Shown here in pieces: positions 23,526-31,712 of a DNA stretch of 43,799 nt. The DNA is from Fibrobacter sp. (GTDB lineage: Bacteria > Fibrobacterota > Fibrobacteria > Fibrobacterales > Fibrobacteraceae): the NCBI GenBank assembly GCA_024398995.1, contig JAKSIE010000013.1:1-43799 (forward strand). The letters are read 5' to 3'. A program made the translations under genes and the position numbers. The notes below the pieces were generated by a model. It worked only from the letters and a program-made list of their open reading frames with translations. It was not told the origin of the DNA and searched no databases. Within the stretch, counting starts at the first letter, position 1. The number at the start of each line of letters is the position of its first letter.

Positions 23526-24944
23526 CTACATCAGGGCGTACTTCAGAATGAATAGAGCGGTAAGTACCACCATGACCCAGTGGACTCGCTTGGCCTTGCC
23601 AGTACACATGTTGATGATGGTGTAGCTTACAATACCGAACATGACTCCGTCAGAAATGGAATAGGTGAGGGGCATGGCGGCAATACAGATAAATGCGGGA
23701 ATTGCTTCGCCGTAGCTGCTGAAATTGATTTTAACTACAGAGCTAACCATGTAGAAACCCACAATCATCAAGGCCGGAGCTGTTGCAAAGCTGGGAATGG
23801 CAAGGAAAATGGGAGCCAAGAGAATGGAGGCAAGGAACAGGCCTGCTGCAGAAACGGCGGTAAGACCGGTGCGTCCACCGACAGAAACTCCGGATGCACT
23901 TTCCACATAAGTGGTGGTTGTAGATGTACCAAGAACAGCGCCTGCGGCTGTGGCGATAGAGTCTGCGTAAAGAGCGCCGTTGATGCGGGAAAGTTGACCG
24001 TTCTTCAAGAATCCTCCCTTCATGGATACTCCAATCAGAGTGCCCAGGGTATCGAAAAGGTCTACGAAGAAGAAGGCAAACATGACCACGAAGAAATCCA
24101 GGGACGTCACCAAAGACCAACCCTGTCCAACAATGGCGTCCCCTTGTGTGTGGGTCCAAGAGCTGGGGTTGAAAAGAGCTCCAAAGGTACTGCCGAATTC
24201 GCTAAAGGTCTTGCCCAAATCGCTAAAGTAGCTGGAAAAATGAGGGACGATGGAGAAGAAACCTTCGGCAGGATTGGGAACATAGATCCCAGACAGTTCG
24301 CAGATAATCCCCAGGAACCAGGTGGCGAAAATACCAAAGAGGATTGCCGCCCTAATTTGTTTTACGACCATCACGGCAGTGATAATGGTGCCTACAAGCG
24401 CAAGCAAAGCCCAGATGCCTGTGGTGTGAATGTCGGAATTGTGGAAACTGACCATACCGACCAAGGTGGCGTCGTTGTTCACCACAACCTTGGCGCCTTG
24501 CAGGGCAATAAAGGTAATGAACAAGCCGATACCTACGGCTACTGCAGTTTTTAACGAGATGGGTATGCAATTAAATATGGCCTTTCGGACCGGGGTTACA
24601 GAAAGAGCCAGGAACAGTAGGCCTTCGGCAAAGACGGCAAGCAAAGCGAATTGCCAGCTGTAACCCATGGTAAGCACCACCGTGTAGCTGAAGAATGCGT
24701 TAAGGCCAAGTCCCGGGGCCAGCACAAAGGGGTAGTTACTGAAAAAGGCCATGAGTATGGAACCCAAGGCCGCGGCAATCACCGTTGCAATAAAGATACC
24801 GCCCTTAGGCATGCCGGAGGCAGAAAGAATCCCCGGGTTCACGGCCAGAATGTAGGCCATGGTCATAAAGGTGGTAAGACCAGCAACCATTTCGGTTCGC
24901 ACATTGGTCTTGTTCTCGGTTAGTTTGAATAATTTTTCCAACAT
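23526..24944 (-). CDS. NCS2-family purine permease (AzgA/PbuG-like)
   Basis: A 472-residue inner-membrane transporter of the AzgA/GhxP/PbuG branch of nucleobase:cation symporter-2, which imports adenine, guanine or hypoxanthine with protons. Seen: TEMVAGLTTFMTMAYILAVN at the N-terminus, FVLAPGLGLNAFFSYTVV, VDLFDTLGTLIGVS and the ESASGVSVGGRTGLTAV stretch, all branch signatures, with about 12 to 14 hydrophobic segments. AGAGG precedes ATG 24944. The upstream space to the small lipoprotein gene is only 33 bases, too short for a purine riboswitch, and the two may be cotranscribed with the minus-strand arm of the pigment cluster. The exact substrate cannot be told. Confidence 0.92.
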   Translation of the reverse strand: MLEKLFKLTENKTNVRTEMVAGLTTFMTMAYILAVNPGILSASGMPKGGIFIATVIAAALGSILMAFFSNYPFVLAPGLGLNAFFSYTVVLTMGYSWQFALLAVFAEGLLFLALSVTPVRKAIFNCIPISLKTAVAVGIGLFITFIALQGAKVVVNNDATLVGMVSFHNSDIHTTGIWALLALVGTIITAVMVVKQIRAAILFGIFATWFLGIICELSGIYVPNPAEGFFSIVPHFSSYFSDLGKTFSEFGSTFGALFNPSSWTHTQGDAIVGQGWSLVTSLDFFVVMFAFFFVDLFDTLGTLIGVSMKGGFLKNGQLSRINGALYADSIATAAGAVLGTSTTTTYVESASGVSVGGRTGLTAVSAAGLFLASILLAPIFLAIPSFATAPALMIVGFYMVSSVVKINFSSYGEAIPAFICIAAMPLTYSISDGVMFGIVSYTIINMCTGKAKRVHWVMVVLTALFILKYALM

Positions 24945-24977
24945 GCGCTTACCTCTTTGGTTTGACTTTAGGGATTA

Positions 24978-25358
24978 TTATTTTGTGCTGCTTGCCTGGT
25001 TACGTGCGTTGGCGTGCATGTTCATGCAACCTTCGAGAGACGTTGCCATTTGACCTTTAGGGGTGATGCAAGTAGTTTTTACTTCCTTATCCTTGACGAA
25101 CTTGGTCTTTGCAAGCATCTTGTTGTTATAGTAGAAATTGAACTGGCCGTGTCTACGACCTGCGTGGCAACGACCGTCTACATGAATTTTAACACCGTAG
25201 TCATCAACGAAATCCCACTGGGCGTTCTTCATGTGGAGTCCGGAGCAAATGAACGGCGTGCTCATTTGTTCGGGAGTTTGATGTTTAGCGTAACTGCTGC
25301 AGGAAATTGTTAGTGCAGCCACAAGAGAAATTGCAATGAGAACGAGAGTCTTTTTCAT
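24978..25358 (-). CDS. Small lipoprotein with a MORN-like stretch
   Basis: A 126-residue predicted lipoprotein (lipobox LTISC, Cys20). The mature part contains GRRHGQFNFYYNNKMLAKT, similar to one MORN-type repeat (G-x-x-x-G-x-x-x-x-Y-Y), and four further Cys (in FICSGLH, GRCHAG, TTCITP and EGCMNMH) that could pair as disulfides. Family not recognised. It starts 9 bases after the stop of the acyltransferase gene of the aryl polyene cluster, so it may be part of that minus-strand arm, though known ape clusters are not defined by such a protein. The ribosome site is weak. Confidence 0.75.
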   Translation of the reverse strand: MKKTLVLIAISLVAALTISCSSYAKHQTPEQMSTPFICSGLHMKNAQWDFVDDYGVKIHVDGRCHAGRRHGQFNFYYNNKMLAKTKFVKDKEVKTTCITPKGQMATSLEGCMNMHANARNQASSTK

Positions 25359-25367
25359 ATTCTTAAT

Positions 25368-26147
25368 TTAACTATTGGAGTGTTTTTGTTCAAGGACGTT
25401 TTTCATGGCGTCCGTCAATAAAATGGCACTTTTTGAGGCCGGCATATCCAGGTATTCTGCAATGGAAATCTGGGGCAAGACTTCGAGGTTATACAAATAA
25501 CGCTCTGTCGGATTGTGAGAAAGCATCTTGTCGTATTTTCGTAGACCGATTTTTTCATTACCGCCAAAATAAATGGGAATAATGTCATTTTTCGAATAGA
25601 TGGCGAATCGAGCGGCGCCTTTCTTGAAAACCCAGGGTTCTCCGCATCTTGTGCGGGTACCCTCGGGGAAGATAATCAAGTTGTTGCCCTCTTCCATGGA
25701 CTTGGCAGCCCTTTCCAACTGTTCTTCAAAAGGGAGCGTGTTGGGAATGTAAAGGTTGCGGATGATGATGGAAATGAACTTATTGTCGATCAGGGCGCCC
25801 TTGACGATGCAATCTGCATTGGGCACAAGGGAAATCAGAATCACCACGTCCAGGAGGGAGGGGTGGTTCGCGATAATGACCTTGGACTTGGCTCCTTTCA
25901 AAAGTTCGCGGTGCTTTACGGACAATCGCATGCTTCCGGTAATCTCGATGTACTTTACAAATACAACAAAAGACTTTGAGATAAAGTAACGGGCCATCTT
26001 GCGGAAACGACGTCCCGAAAAACCGGATAGCACGTGCAACAGCGGAAAAATGGATGTCCCAAGAATAAGGCTTCCTATTCCGAAAACTGCAAAGGAGCTG
26101 AGTTTTGAAGTCAGACGGATAAAATATTTGACTTTGTCTACAATCAT
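25368..26147 (-). CDS. PlsC-type acyltransferase of the aryl polyene cluster
   Basis: A 259-residue lysophospholipid-type acyltransferase (LPLAT/PlsC family), inner-membrane-associated through an N-terminal hydrophobic segment (about 18-42). The catalytic HxxxxD is His95-x4-Asp100 in IIANHPSLLDVVI, and the substrate-binding FPEGTRTR lies at 160-167. In ape clusters an enzyme of this type is thought to pass an acyl chain, possibly the polyene, to a lipid. Its ATG overlaps the stop of the ketosynthase-like gene upstream (ATGA at 26144-26147 on the minus strand), so the two are translationally coupled. It is the last clear cluster gene of the minus arm. Confidence 0.9.
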   Translation of the reverse strand: MIVDKVKYFIRLTSKLSSFAVFGIGSLILGTSIFPLLHVLSGFSGRRFRKMARYFISKSFVVFVKYIEITGSMRLSVKHRELLKGAKSKVIIANHPSLLDVVILISLVPNADCIVKGALIDNKFISIIIRNLYIPNTLPFEEQLERAAKSMEEGNNLIIFPEGTRTRCGEPWVFKKGAARFAIYSKNDIIPIYFGGNEKIGLRKYDKMLSHNPTERYLYNLEVLPQISIAEYLDMPASKSAILLTDAMKNVLEQKHSNS

Positions 26148-26812
26148 TGTAGAAGAATGGTGTTGATGAACGCCAGGGCTTCTTCGGAGGCTGTGTTGAA
26201 GTTACCCTTCAAAAACTTAAGGTTCTGTAGGGCTAGGTTCAAATCGAAGTCCTTGTATTTTTTGTCAGCCTTAGATTCGTCTCTGGTCAGTCGGAGGGCC
26301 ATGGCGCAAACAATGTTGGGGTAGGGAACGCCTGCGATAGGGGCGTAGGTCTCCGGAATAAGCTCTTCCGCAAAAACAAAGCAACGGTCTTCTGCAGATT
26401 CAATTTCCATGGCGGCGAGGCAGTCGGTAAGACCGTCAGAAAAAGCGTTCTTGCCTCCATAGACGGCGGAGTAGCCTGCGGTGTTCTTTTCGAGAATGGT
26501 TGCGTTGGCCACCGGAGTGTTGAATACAGAAGAACTGAAGTGTGCCGGGGACACCTTGCCTGTGTCAATCAGAATTTCGGCAATTTTCAGCTGCTGGGTA
26601 ATTTCGCCATACTGTGAGGCAAAGGTAATCTTGCAGGGCGGCAAGGGATTTCCGTTGTCGTCCTTGGAAATCTTGTCGCTTGTATAGACCACCATGCGGG
26701 AAAGATTGCTTAAGCGCCTGCGGGTAAGCATAGGCACAAAGGATACGTCCGGCTTCGGCATTGCCTCGGTGGGAATGAATGACGCAAAACGCTGAATGTA
26801 GACTTTCTGCAT
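26144..26812 (-). CDS. apeC: Chain-length-factor-like ketosynthase subunit (Ketoacyl-synt_2 type)
   Basis: A 222-residue protein similar to the short 'beta-ketoacyl synthase-like' proteins (PF13723 type) of ape clusters. MQKVYIQRFASFIP starts it; the core includes LSNLSRMVVYTSDK, ITFASQYGEITQQLKIAEI, FSSSVFNTPVANATI and YSAVYGGKNAFSDGLTDCL. No catalytic Cys of the TACSS type is present at the expected place, and the protein is about half the size of a full ketosynthase. In the studied Xenorhabdus system such a subunit pairs with the ketosynthase ApeO and sets chain length; I infer the same here, with the ketosynthase at 36671. It lies 27 bases after the methyltransferase gene and overlaps the acyltransferase gene. 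Confidence 0.82.
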   Translation of the reverse strand: MQKVYIQRFASFIPTEAMPKPDVSFVPMLTRRRLSNLSRMVVYTSDKISKDDNGNPLPPCKITFASQYGEITQQLKIAEILIDTGKVSPAHFSSSVFNTPVANATILEKNTAGYSAVYGGKNAFSDGLTDCLAAMEIESAEDRCFVFAEELIPETYAPIAGVPYPNIVCAMALRLTRDESKADKKYKDFDLNLALQNLKFLKGNFNTASEEALAFINTILLQ

Positions 26813-26839
26813 TGAATTCCTTTGGATAAGGCGACAAGT

Positions 26840-27931
26840 CTACTTGATGCGGAAACGAAGCAGAGAGTAGCTGTTGATGCCCACGCTGTGGTGCGCTTCC
26901 TTCAGTTCAAAACCGGCCACTTCGATAGCCTTCTTCAGTTCCTCGAAACGGTACATCTTGCTGTTGCCGTTGGCAATGCAGGTGAAGTACAGGGAGGTTG
27001 CCTGCAGGGAGTAGGCGGCAGCTTCGAAACGCTGCTTATCCCACAGGGGTTCAAGAACGTACACGTCGGTTTCGGGGCTTGCTGCCTTGTGAATCTTGGT
27101 CAGGATCTTGGTGATTTCTTCCAGGGAGAAGCAATCCAGGAATTGGCTCATCCATACGGCGTTTGCACCTTCGGGGAATGCAGTGACATCGTCCAGGACG
27201 TTGCAGGGCAGTGTGTTGATGCGGTCTGCGAAACCAGCGGCGGCTGCGTTCTTTTCGGCAACGGCGGTCTGGCCCGGCAGGTCGATGATGGAGACCTTGA
27301 CGTCGGGATTGTACTTGCAGCAGGCGATTGCCCACTTGGCAGTGTTGCCGCCGATATCGAACAGGCGGCCTACAGGCTTTTCAAAAACGATAGGCAAAGC
27401 TTCGGGGAAGGCCAGGTCGGAGTAGAAGTGGTCAAAACCGAACCAGCTCTTTTTCTGCTGATCGGTCAGCTGGGACAAGCCTTGGTAAACTGTCTTCCAG
27501 TTGCCCAGGTGGGGGAGACCTGCGGGCTTACCTTCGCGGATGGACTCTTCCAGGTTTTCGGCACCGCGGTAGCAGATGTCCTGGGAGAAGTCCATGTTGA
27601 CCTGGGTCATTTCGTCTTTCAGAAGGAAGAAGCCCACCTTGCCGAGAGTCAAACGCAGGTCATCTTCTGCGGAATCGGGATGGACCTTGAGAGCACCCAT
27701 GCCGAGGCCCATTTCTGTAAGAACGCCTACACCGTACAAGGAAATGTTCAGTTTCTTGGATATTTCCGAGATGGTAACGCCCTTTTTGCGGGAATCGCTG
27801 ATCAAATCAAGGATGCCCATGTCGCGAAGGGCGCGGGCTGCCTGGAAACTGAGGGGGGCGAAGGCAATCTTTTGTGCTTCGAATTTTGCGTCAATTGCGG
27901 AAATGTTGTCGTTGATATAAAAATCGAACAT
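26840..27931 (-). CDS. SAM-dependent methyltransferase of the aryl polyene cluster
   Basis: A 363-residue class I methyltransferase with the two-part layout of small-molecule O-methyltransferases. A winged-helix dimerisation part (about 15-100) contains FQAARALRDMGILDLI and ISEISKKLNISLYGVGVL. The catalytic Rossmann domain follows, with the SAM motif FDIGGNTAKWAIACC and the acidic VSIIDLPGQ that holds the ribose. Ape clusters often carry a methyltransferase, thought to modify the aryl head group. ATG 27931 is used; a TTG at 27982 extends the frame through the promoter region and is unlikely. It heads the minus arm and is divergent from the first ACP gene across a 137-base spacer. Confidence 0.88.
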   Translation of the reverse strand: MFDFYINDNISAIDAKFEAQKIAFAPLSFQAARALRDMGILDLISDSRKKGVTISEISKKLNISLYGVGVLTEMGLGMGALKVHPDSAEDDLRLTLGKVGFFLLKDEMTQVNMDFSQDICYRGAENLEESIREGKPAGLPHLGNWKTVYQGLSQLTDQQKKSWFGFDHFYSDLAFPEALPIVFEKPVGRLFDIGGNTAKWAIACCKYNPDVKVSIIDLPGQTAVAEKNAAAAGFADRINTLPCNVLDDVTAFPEGANAVWMSQFLDCFSLEEITKILTKIHKAASPETDVYVLEPLWDKQRFEAAAYSLQATSLYFTCIANGNSKMYRFEELKKAIEVAGFELKEAHHSVGINSYSLLRFRIK

Positions 27932-27956
27932 GTAGGACTCTGGTTGAATTTTACGG

Positions 27957-27964
27957 GAAATATA
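27957..27964 (-). promoter_or_regulatory. -10-like element for the minus arm of the APE cluster
   Basis: Minus-strand TATATTTC, 25 bases upstream of the methyltransferase ATG, close to TAnnTTTG. It lies in the divergent spacer that also holds the repeated AAAGGTT boxes. Confidence 0.35.
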
Positions 27965-27995
27965 GCTTTTTATATCTATCAATTCAAAAGAAATT

Positions 27996-28056
27996 AAAGG
28001 TTACTTTACAATAAAGGTTCTTTTTGTTATTTTTGTAAAAAAGGTTAGAAAAGGTA
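27996..28056. repeat. AAAGGTT box repeats in the divergent APE promoter region
   Basis: AAAGGTT occurs at 27996-28002, 28013-28019 and 28040-28046, with a near copy AAAGGTA at 28050-28056. Start-to-start spacings are 17, 27 and 10 bases. The boxes flank the plus-arm promoter-like element, so they could be binding sites for a regulator of both arms. The spacer has no gene. Confidence 0.45.
28028..28035 (+). promoter_or_regulatory. TAnnTTTG-type promoter element for the plus arm of the APE cluster
   Basis: TATTTTTG matches the Bacteroidota-type -7 element and lies 33 bases ahead of the first ACP ATG (28069), between the second and third AAAGGTT boxes. Assignment is by pattern only. Confidence 0.42.
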
Positions 28057-28068
28057 ATTGTATCCAAT

Positions 28069-28332
28069 ATGAACGACAAGATTAAAGAACTTTTGATTAA
28101 GTCCCTGGAACTGGAAGATATCACTCCCGCTGATATCATTGACGATGCTCCTATTTTTGGTGTGAACGAAAAGGGTGAAGGCCTTGGCCTTGATTCTATT
28201 GACGCCCTGGAACTGGGCATTGCCATTAAGGACACTTTCGGTGTTTCCTTTGCAGTTCAGAACGAAGAAACCAAGAAGCATTTTGCTTCTGTCAATGCAC
28301 TTGCTGCATACATTTCTGCTAATCAAAAGTAA
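28069..28332 (+). CDS. apeE: Acyl carrier protein 1 of the aryl polyene cluster
   Basis: An 87-residue acyl carrier protein. The phosphopantetheine attachment Ser43 is in GLGLDSIDALELGIAI, a four-helix ACP pattern with an acidic helix II. It carries the aryl starter or the growing chain as a thioester. ApeE is used by position, first of two adjacent ACPs as in described ape clusters. It is the first gene of the plus arm, followed after 23 bases by the second ACP. No phosphopantetheinyl transferase gene is present in the window to activate it. Confidence 0.9.
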   Translation: MNDKIKELLIKSLELEDITPADIIDDAPIFGVNEKGEGLGLDSIDALELGIAIKDTFGVSFAVQNEETKKHFASVNALAAYISANQK

Positions 28333-28355
28333 ATCGAGCTATTCGGAATATTACC

Positions 28356-28613
28356 ATGGATAAACAGCAAATTTTTGAAAAGATGAAGTCTGCCCTGGTG
28401 GAAGACTTCGAAATGGACGAAGCAAAGATCACTCCCGAAGCTCGTCTTTATGAAGACTTGGAACTGGATAGCATTGACGCCGTCGACCTGATTGTCAAGC
28501 TCAAGTCTATTCTCCCTCGTAACATTGATCCTGAGGTTTTCAAGACCGTGCGTACCATGCAGGACGTGGTAGACGCCATCTACAACCTCATCCAGGAATC
28601 TGAAGCTAAGTAA
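28356..28613 (+). CDS. apeF: Acyl carrier protein 2 of the aryl polyene cluster
   Basis: An 85-residue acyl carrier protein with attachment Ser39 in LELDSIDAVDLIVKL. It differs from ACP 1 in helix I and in the stretch after the Ser (a basic KLKSILPRNIDPEVFK). Having two unlike ACPs fits type II aryl polyene systems, where they serve different steps such as starter loading and elongation. Only 7 bases separate it from the large fusion gene, and it should be made with it. Confidence 0.9.
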   Translation: MDKQQIFEKMKSALVEDFEMDEAKITPEARLYEDLELDSIDAVDLIVKLKSILPRNIDPEVFKTVRTMQDVVDAIYNLIQESEAK

Positions 28614-28620
28614 GAGCACT

Positions 28621-30933
28621 ATGGCGGGAAAGATTGTCTTTACCGCGTTGAGCGTACTTTATCCTGTTCTTGTTTTTTGCGGTCTCACTTTTTGGGGACT
28701 GTCGCCTAGGCGCCTGAGCATTTTGCTTTTGGCGCTTGCTTTTTATCAGTTCTTGAACTTGACCCGTTCCAGAAAAGCAGAAACTTCCGATGTGGATGCT
28801 AAGAAAGCTAACATGGCAAAGAATTGCGCCTTGGTTTGCTTGATGACTATTTGTGGCTGTGTTGCATTTTTTGCCGATAGCCTCTTGTTCCTCAAGTTCT
28901 ATCCGGTTCTTGTGAACTTGAGCCTTCTTGCATTCTTTGGCTTTACCCTCTGGAAAAAGCCTAGCTTTGTTTTTCGCATGGCGAATCTTGGGGACAAAAG
29001 CATCAAGAATTCTCCCAGTCGAAATTACGTGGAAAAATATTGCGACAAGGTGACTTTTGGCTGGTGTGTGTTCTTTATCTTGAACGCTTGCGCTGCGGCA
29101 ACCACTGTGTTTGTGGGTTCCGACAGACTTTGGTCCTTGTACAATGGCTTAATTTCCTACATTTTAATCGGTTTATTTTTTGCTGTTGAATTTGTTGTTC
29201 GAAAAGTGATGCAGAGCAAGTTGCAATCCTATGTTCCGGTAAGCGAATTGGAAATGGACTCTCGCCCCGATGGCGCGAAGTTCTGCTTTGATGATTCCTC
29301 CGCTACGACCTGGAAGGATTTTGTTACGGACGTTTCCAAGGTACGAATCTTCTTGGAATCCAAGGAAAATATTCCCTGGATTATCCATTGCGAAGATGTC
29401 TACTTCTTTGTGGTGGCCCTGGTGGCAATTCTCCAGAGTGGCCGTAAGGCCCTGGTAACGGCAAACCGTCAGGACGCCTTTATCAAGGAAATTCAAAAAG
29501 AAACTTGCGGATTCATTACGGATGAGCCTTTCGCTTCTGGTGGAGCCACCTTGATTCAGGACTTGCTGAAGCTGGAAACGGATGAAATACGCTTTGGCAA
29601 GTTTGACCTGAGTAAGGCAGAAATGGTGGTGTACACTTCCGGTACCACAGGCAAGCCCAAGGCTGTGTTCAAGATGTTCTCCCAATTGGAGAATGAAGTT
29701 AAACAGCAAGCCAAGTTCTTTGGTAACGAGTGGATGACTCGTGAAATCTATAGCACCGTCAATCACCACCACATGTTCGGCTTGCCCTTTGCTGTAATTT
29801 TCCCTTTGGCCGCGGGCATTCCTTTCCGTCGCCGTCGCTTTGATTTTCCCTCGGAATTGACAAGCATTACCGGCAAGAAGGCTGTGGTTGTGTCTAGCCC
29901 CGCATTCCTGAAGCGTTTGGTGGTGGATCTGGATAGACCCCTTGATTTCAAGACTGTGCCCGTGATCCTTTCTGCGGGTGGCGTTCTGCCCGAAGATGTG
30001 GCCCAGAAGACCCATGAACTGACTCGAAGCTGGACCAATGAAATTTATGGAAGCACTGAAACCGGCATCATTGCCCACAGGGTGAGCGGAACAGGCGCCG
30101 CATGGACTCCCTTTGAATTTTGCAAACTGGGTCTTGCGGAAAATGGTTGCTTGAACATCAAGTCCCCGGCCGTCCTTGAGCCCGAAGGCTTTACCTCCGG
30201 CGACCTGGTGGAACTTCAGGCCGACGGGAGCTTTGTGCTGAAGGGTCGTGCAGACTCCATTGTGAAAATTGAGGAAAAACGAATCTCCTTGCCCGAAGTG
30301 GAAATGCGTTTAAAATCCACCGGCCTTGTTCTCGATGTCCGTGTGGTTCCTATGGTGAGCAAGCGCCAGTTCCTGGCTGCCGCCGTTGTGCTCAACGAGG
30401 CTGGCCGCGAGAAGTTTGCCGGTTGCGCAAAATTGAAAATCAACGAATTCTTTAGGAATTTCCTGTGTCAGTATCTTGAAAATACGGTAACGCCTAAAAA
30501 GTGGCGCTACCTGGAGGAACTGCCCCAGGATCTTATGGGAAAAATCAAAATGAAAGATATCCAGGACCTCTTTAGCCTGCCTGAAAGCCCCAATTTCAAG
30601 ATTCTGAAATTGCAAAGGGATGTAAGTGCATTTTCTGCCAAACTGTTGTTCCCGGCTACCAGCGATTTCTATGACGGGCATTTCCCGGAATTCAAGTTAT
30701 TACCTGCAGTTGTCCAGGTGAACATGGTCCTTCTGTTAGCTCGTGCATTCTTGAATGTTCCTAAGGAAATCGTGAAGATTAATCGCACTAAGTTTACCAA
30801 TCCCATTTTCCCGGATGTTCCCGTGGAGCTTAAAATCAACTATGATGAGGAAAAGGGAAAGCTGAATTTCAGCTTTACGGATGAAGCCGGTACCAAGTCT
30901 CTTTCCTCCGGTTCCATCCTTATGAAAAAGTAG
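28621..30933 (+). CDS. Fusion of membrane domain, acyl-ACP ligase and hotdog dehydratase (ApeG-H-I-like)
   Basis: A 770-residue protein with three parts that are separate neighbouring genes in other ape clusters. Residues about 1-200 hold six hydrophobic segments (for example LSILLLALAFYQFLNL and LISYILIGLFFAVEFVV), resembling the COG4648 membrane protein. Residues about 215-650 are an AMP-forming ligase: VVYTSGTTGKPKAV, NEIYGSTETG, SGDLVEL, LKGRADSIVKIEEKRISLPE and the terminal catalytic Lys641 in LMGKIKMKDI. Residues about 655-770 are a FabZ-like hotdog dehydratase with His687 in GHFPEFKLLP, but Asn701 replaces the usual acid. It should activate the aryl acid starter, load it on an ACP and take part in dehydration at the inner membrane. 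No frameshift or break is seen. Confidence 0.9.
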   Translation: MAGKIVFTALSVLYPVLVFCGLTFWGLSPRRLSILLLALAFYQFLNLTRSRKAETSDVDAKKANMAKNCALVCLMTICGCVAFFADSLLFLKFYPVLVNLSLLAFFGFTLWKKPSFVFRMANLGDKSIKNSPSRNYVEKYCDKVTFGWCVFFILNACAAATTVFVGSDRLWSLYNGLISYILIGLFFAVEFVVRKVMQSKLQSYVPVSELEMDSRPDGAKFCFDDSSATTWKDFVTDVSKVRIFLESKENIPWIIHCEDVYFFVVALVAILQSGRKALVTANRQDAFIKEIQKETCGFITDEPFASGGATLIQDLLKLETDEIRFGKFDLSKAEMVVYTSGTTGKPKAVFKMFSQLENEVKQQAKFFGNEWMTREIYSTVNHHHMFGLPFAVIFPLAAGIPFRRRRFDFPSELTSITGKKAVVVSSPAFLKRLVVDLDRPLDFKTVPVILSAGGVLPEDVAQKTHELTRSWTNEIYGSTETGIIAHRVSGTGAAWTPFEFCKLGLAENGCLNIKSPAVLEPEGFTSGDLVELQADGSFVLKGRADSIVKIEEKRISLPEVEMRLKSTGLVLDVRVVPMVSKRQFLAAAVVLNEAGREKFAGCAKLKINEFFRNFLCQYLENTVTPKKWRYLEELPQDLMGKIKMKDIQDLFSLPESPNFKILKLQRDVSAFSAKLLFPATSDFYDGHFPEFKLLPAVVQVNMVLLLARAFLNVPKEIVKINRTKFTNPIFPDVPVELKINYDEEKGKLNFSFTDEAGTKSLSSGSILMKK

Positions 30934-30941
30934 GTTTTGCC

Positions 30942-31700
30942 GTGAAAGACGCTCCCATGGAAAATCAAAAGTTTTGTGCTGTAGTCCCTGTGTATCGCCA
31001 CGAGGCTGCTTCCCGCCATGTAGCCGAAGCCCTTTCCAAGGAAGGTCTGGCTGTGATTCTGGTGGACGATGGCAATGCTCCCGAAGGTCACGCCATTCTT
31101 GAAACTGTTGCTAAGGAAGTTCCTAACACCTACTTGGTCACTCACGAAGTGAACAAGGGTAAGGGTGGGGCTGTGGTATCTGGCTTGATTGAAGCTCAAC
31201 GTCTGGGTTTTACCCACGCCTTACAAATCGATGCCGATGGCCAGCACGATGTGAACGCCATTCCCTTCTTTATCAAGGCATCCAAAAAACATCCCCAGAA
31301 TTTAATCTCTGCATTCCCCCAGTACGATGGTTCCGTTCCTAAGGCTCGTGAACAGGGCCGTAAGATTACCAACTTCTGGGTTTGCATCGAAACTTTATCC
31401 ATGTCCATTCCCGACACCATGTGCGGCTGCCGAGTCTATCCCTTGGAAAAGGTTGTTCCTATTGCAAGGAAGATGACCAATTTGCGCATGGGCTTTGATA
31501 TCGAAATTATGGTCCGCATGTCTTGGGCTGGAATCAAGATGAATTTCTATCCGATTCACGTGACCTATCCGGAAGACGGCGTTTCCAATTTCCGAGCCCT
31601 GCACGATAATATTGCCATTTCTGCAACCCACACCAAGCTGTTCTTTGGCATGGTTGTACGCTTGCCCATATTGCTGCTCCGTAAATTCAAACGTTCCTAG
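30942..31700 (+). CDS. Glycosyltransferase family 2 of the aryl polyene cluster
   Basis: A 252-residue GT-A-fold glycosyltransferase without a membrane anchor. Visible motifs are AVVPVYRHEAASRHVAEAL, VILVDDGNAPEG, NKGKGGAVVSGL and the metal/nucleotide-binding IDADGQHD (DxD-type), followed by MRMGFDIEIMVRM-like acceptor residues (here LRMGFDIEIMVRM). It is expected to move a sugar onto the polyene or its lipid anchor. GTG 30942 is preferred because an AGG lies 7 bases before it; ATG 30957 is the alternative. In other ape clusters this activity is fused to the acyltransferase that here is a separate gene 12 bases downstream. Confidence 0.9.
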   Translation: MKDAPMENQKFCAVVPVYRHEAASRHVAEALSKEGLAVILVDDGNAPEGHAILETVAKEVPNTYLVTHEVNKGKGGAVVSGLIEAQRLGFTHALQIDADGQHDVNAIPFFIKASKKHPQNLISAFPQYDGSVPKAREQGRKITNFWVCIETLSMSIPDTMCGCRVYPLEKVVPIARKMTNLRMGFDIEIMVRMSWAGIKMNFYPIHVTYPEDGVSNFRALHDNIAISATHTKLFFGMVVRLPILLLRKFKRS

Positions 31701-31712
31701 GCGGTAAAAGGC

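Noticed and set aside
21949..23625. A 558-codon plus-strand frame opposite argH
   Set aside because: argH on the minus strand has all family signatures; the plus frame lacks motifs, a ribosome site and runs across the terminator and repeat.
24945..24977. A purine riboswitch ahead of the NCS2 permease
   Set aside because: The spacer is 33 bases, too short for the aptamer.
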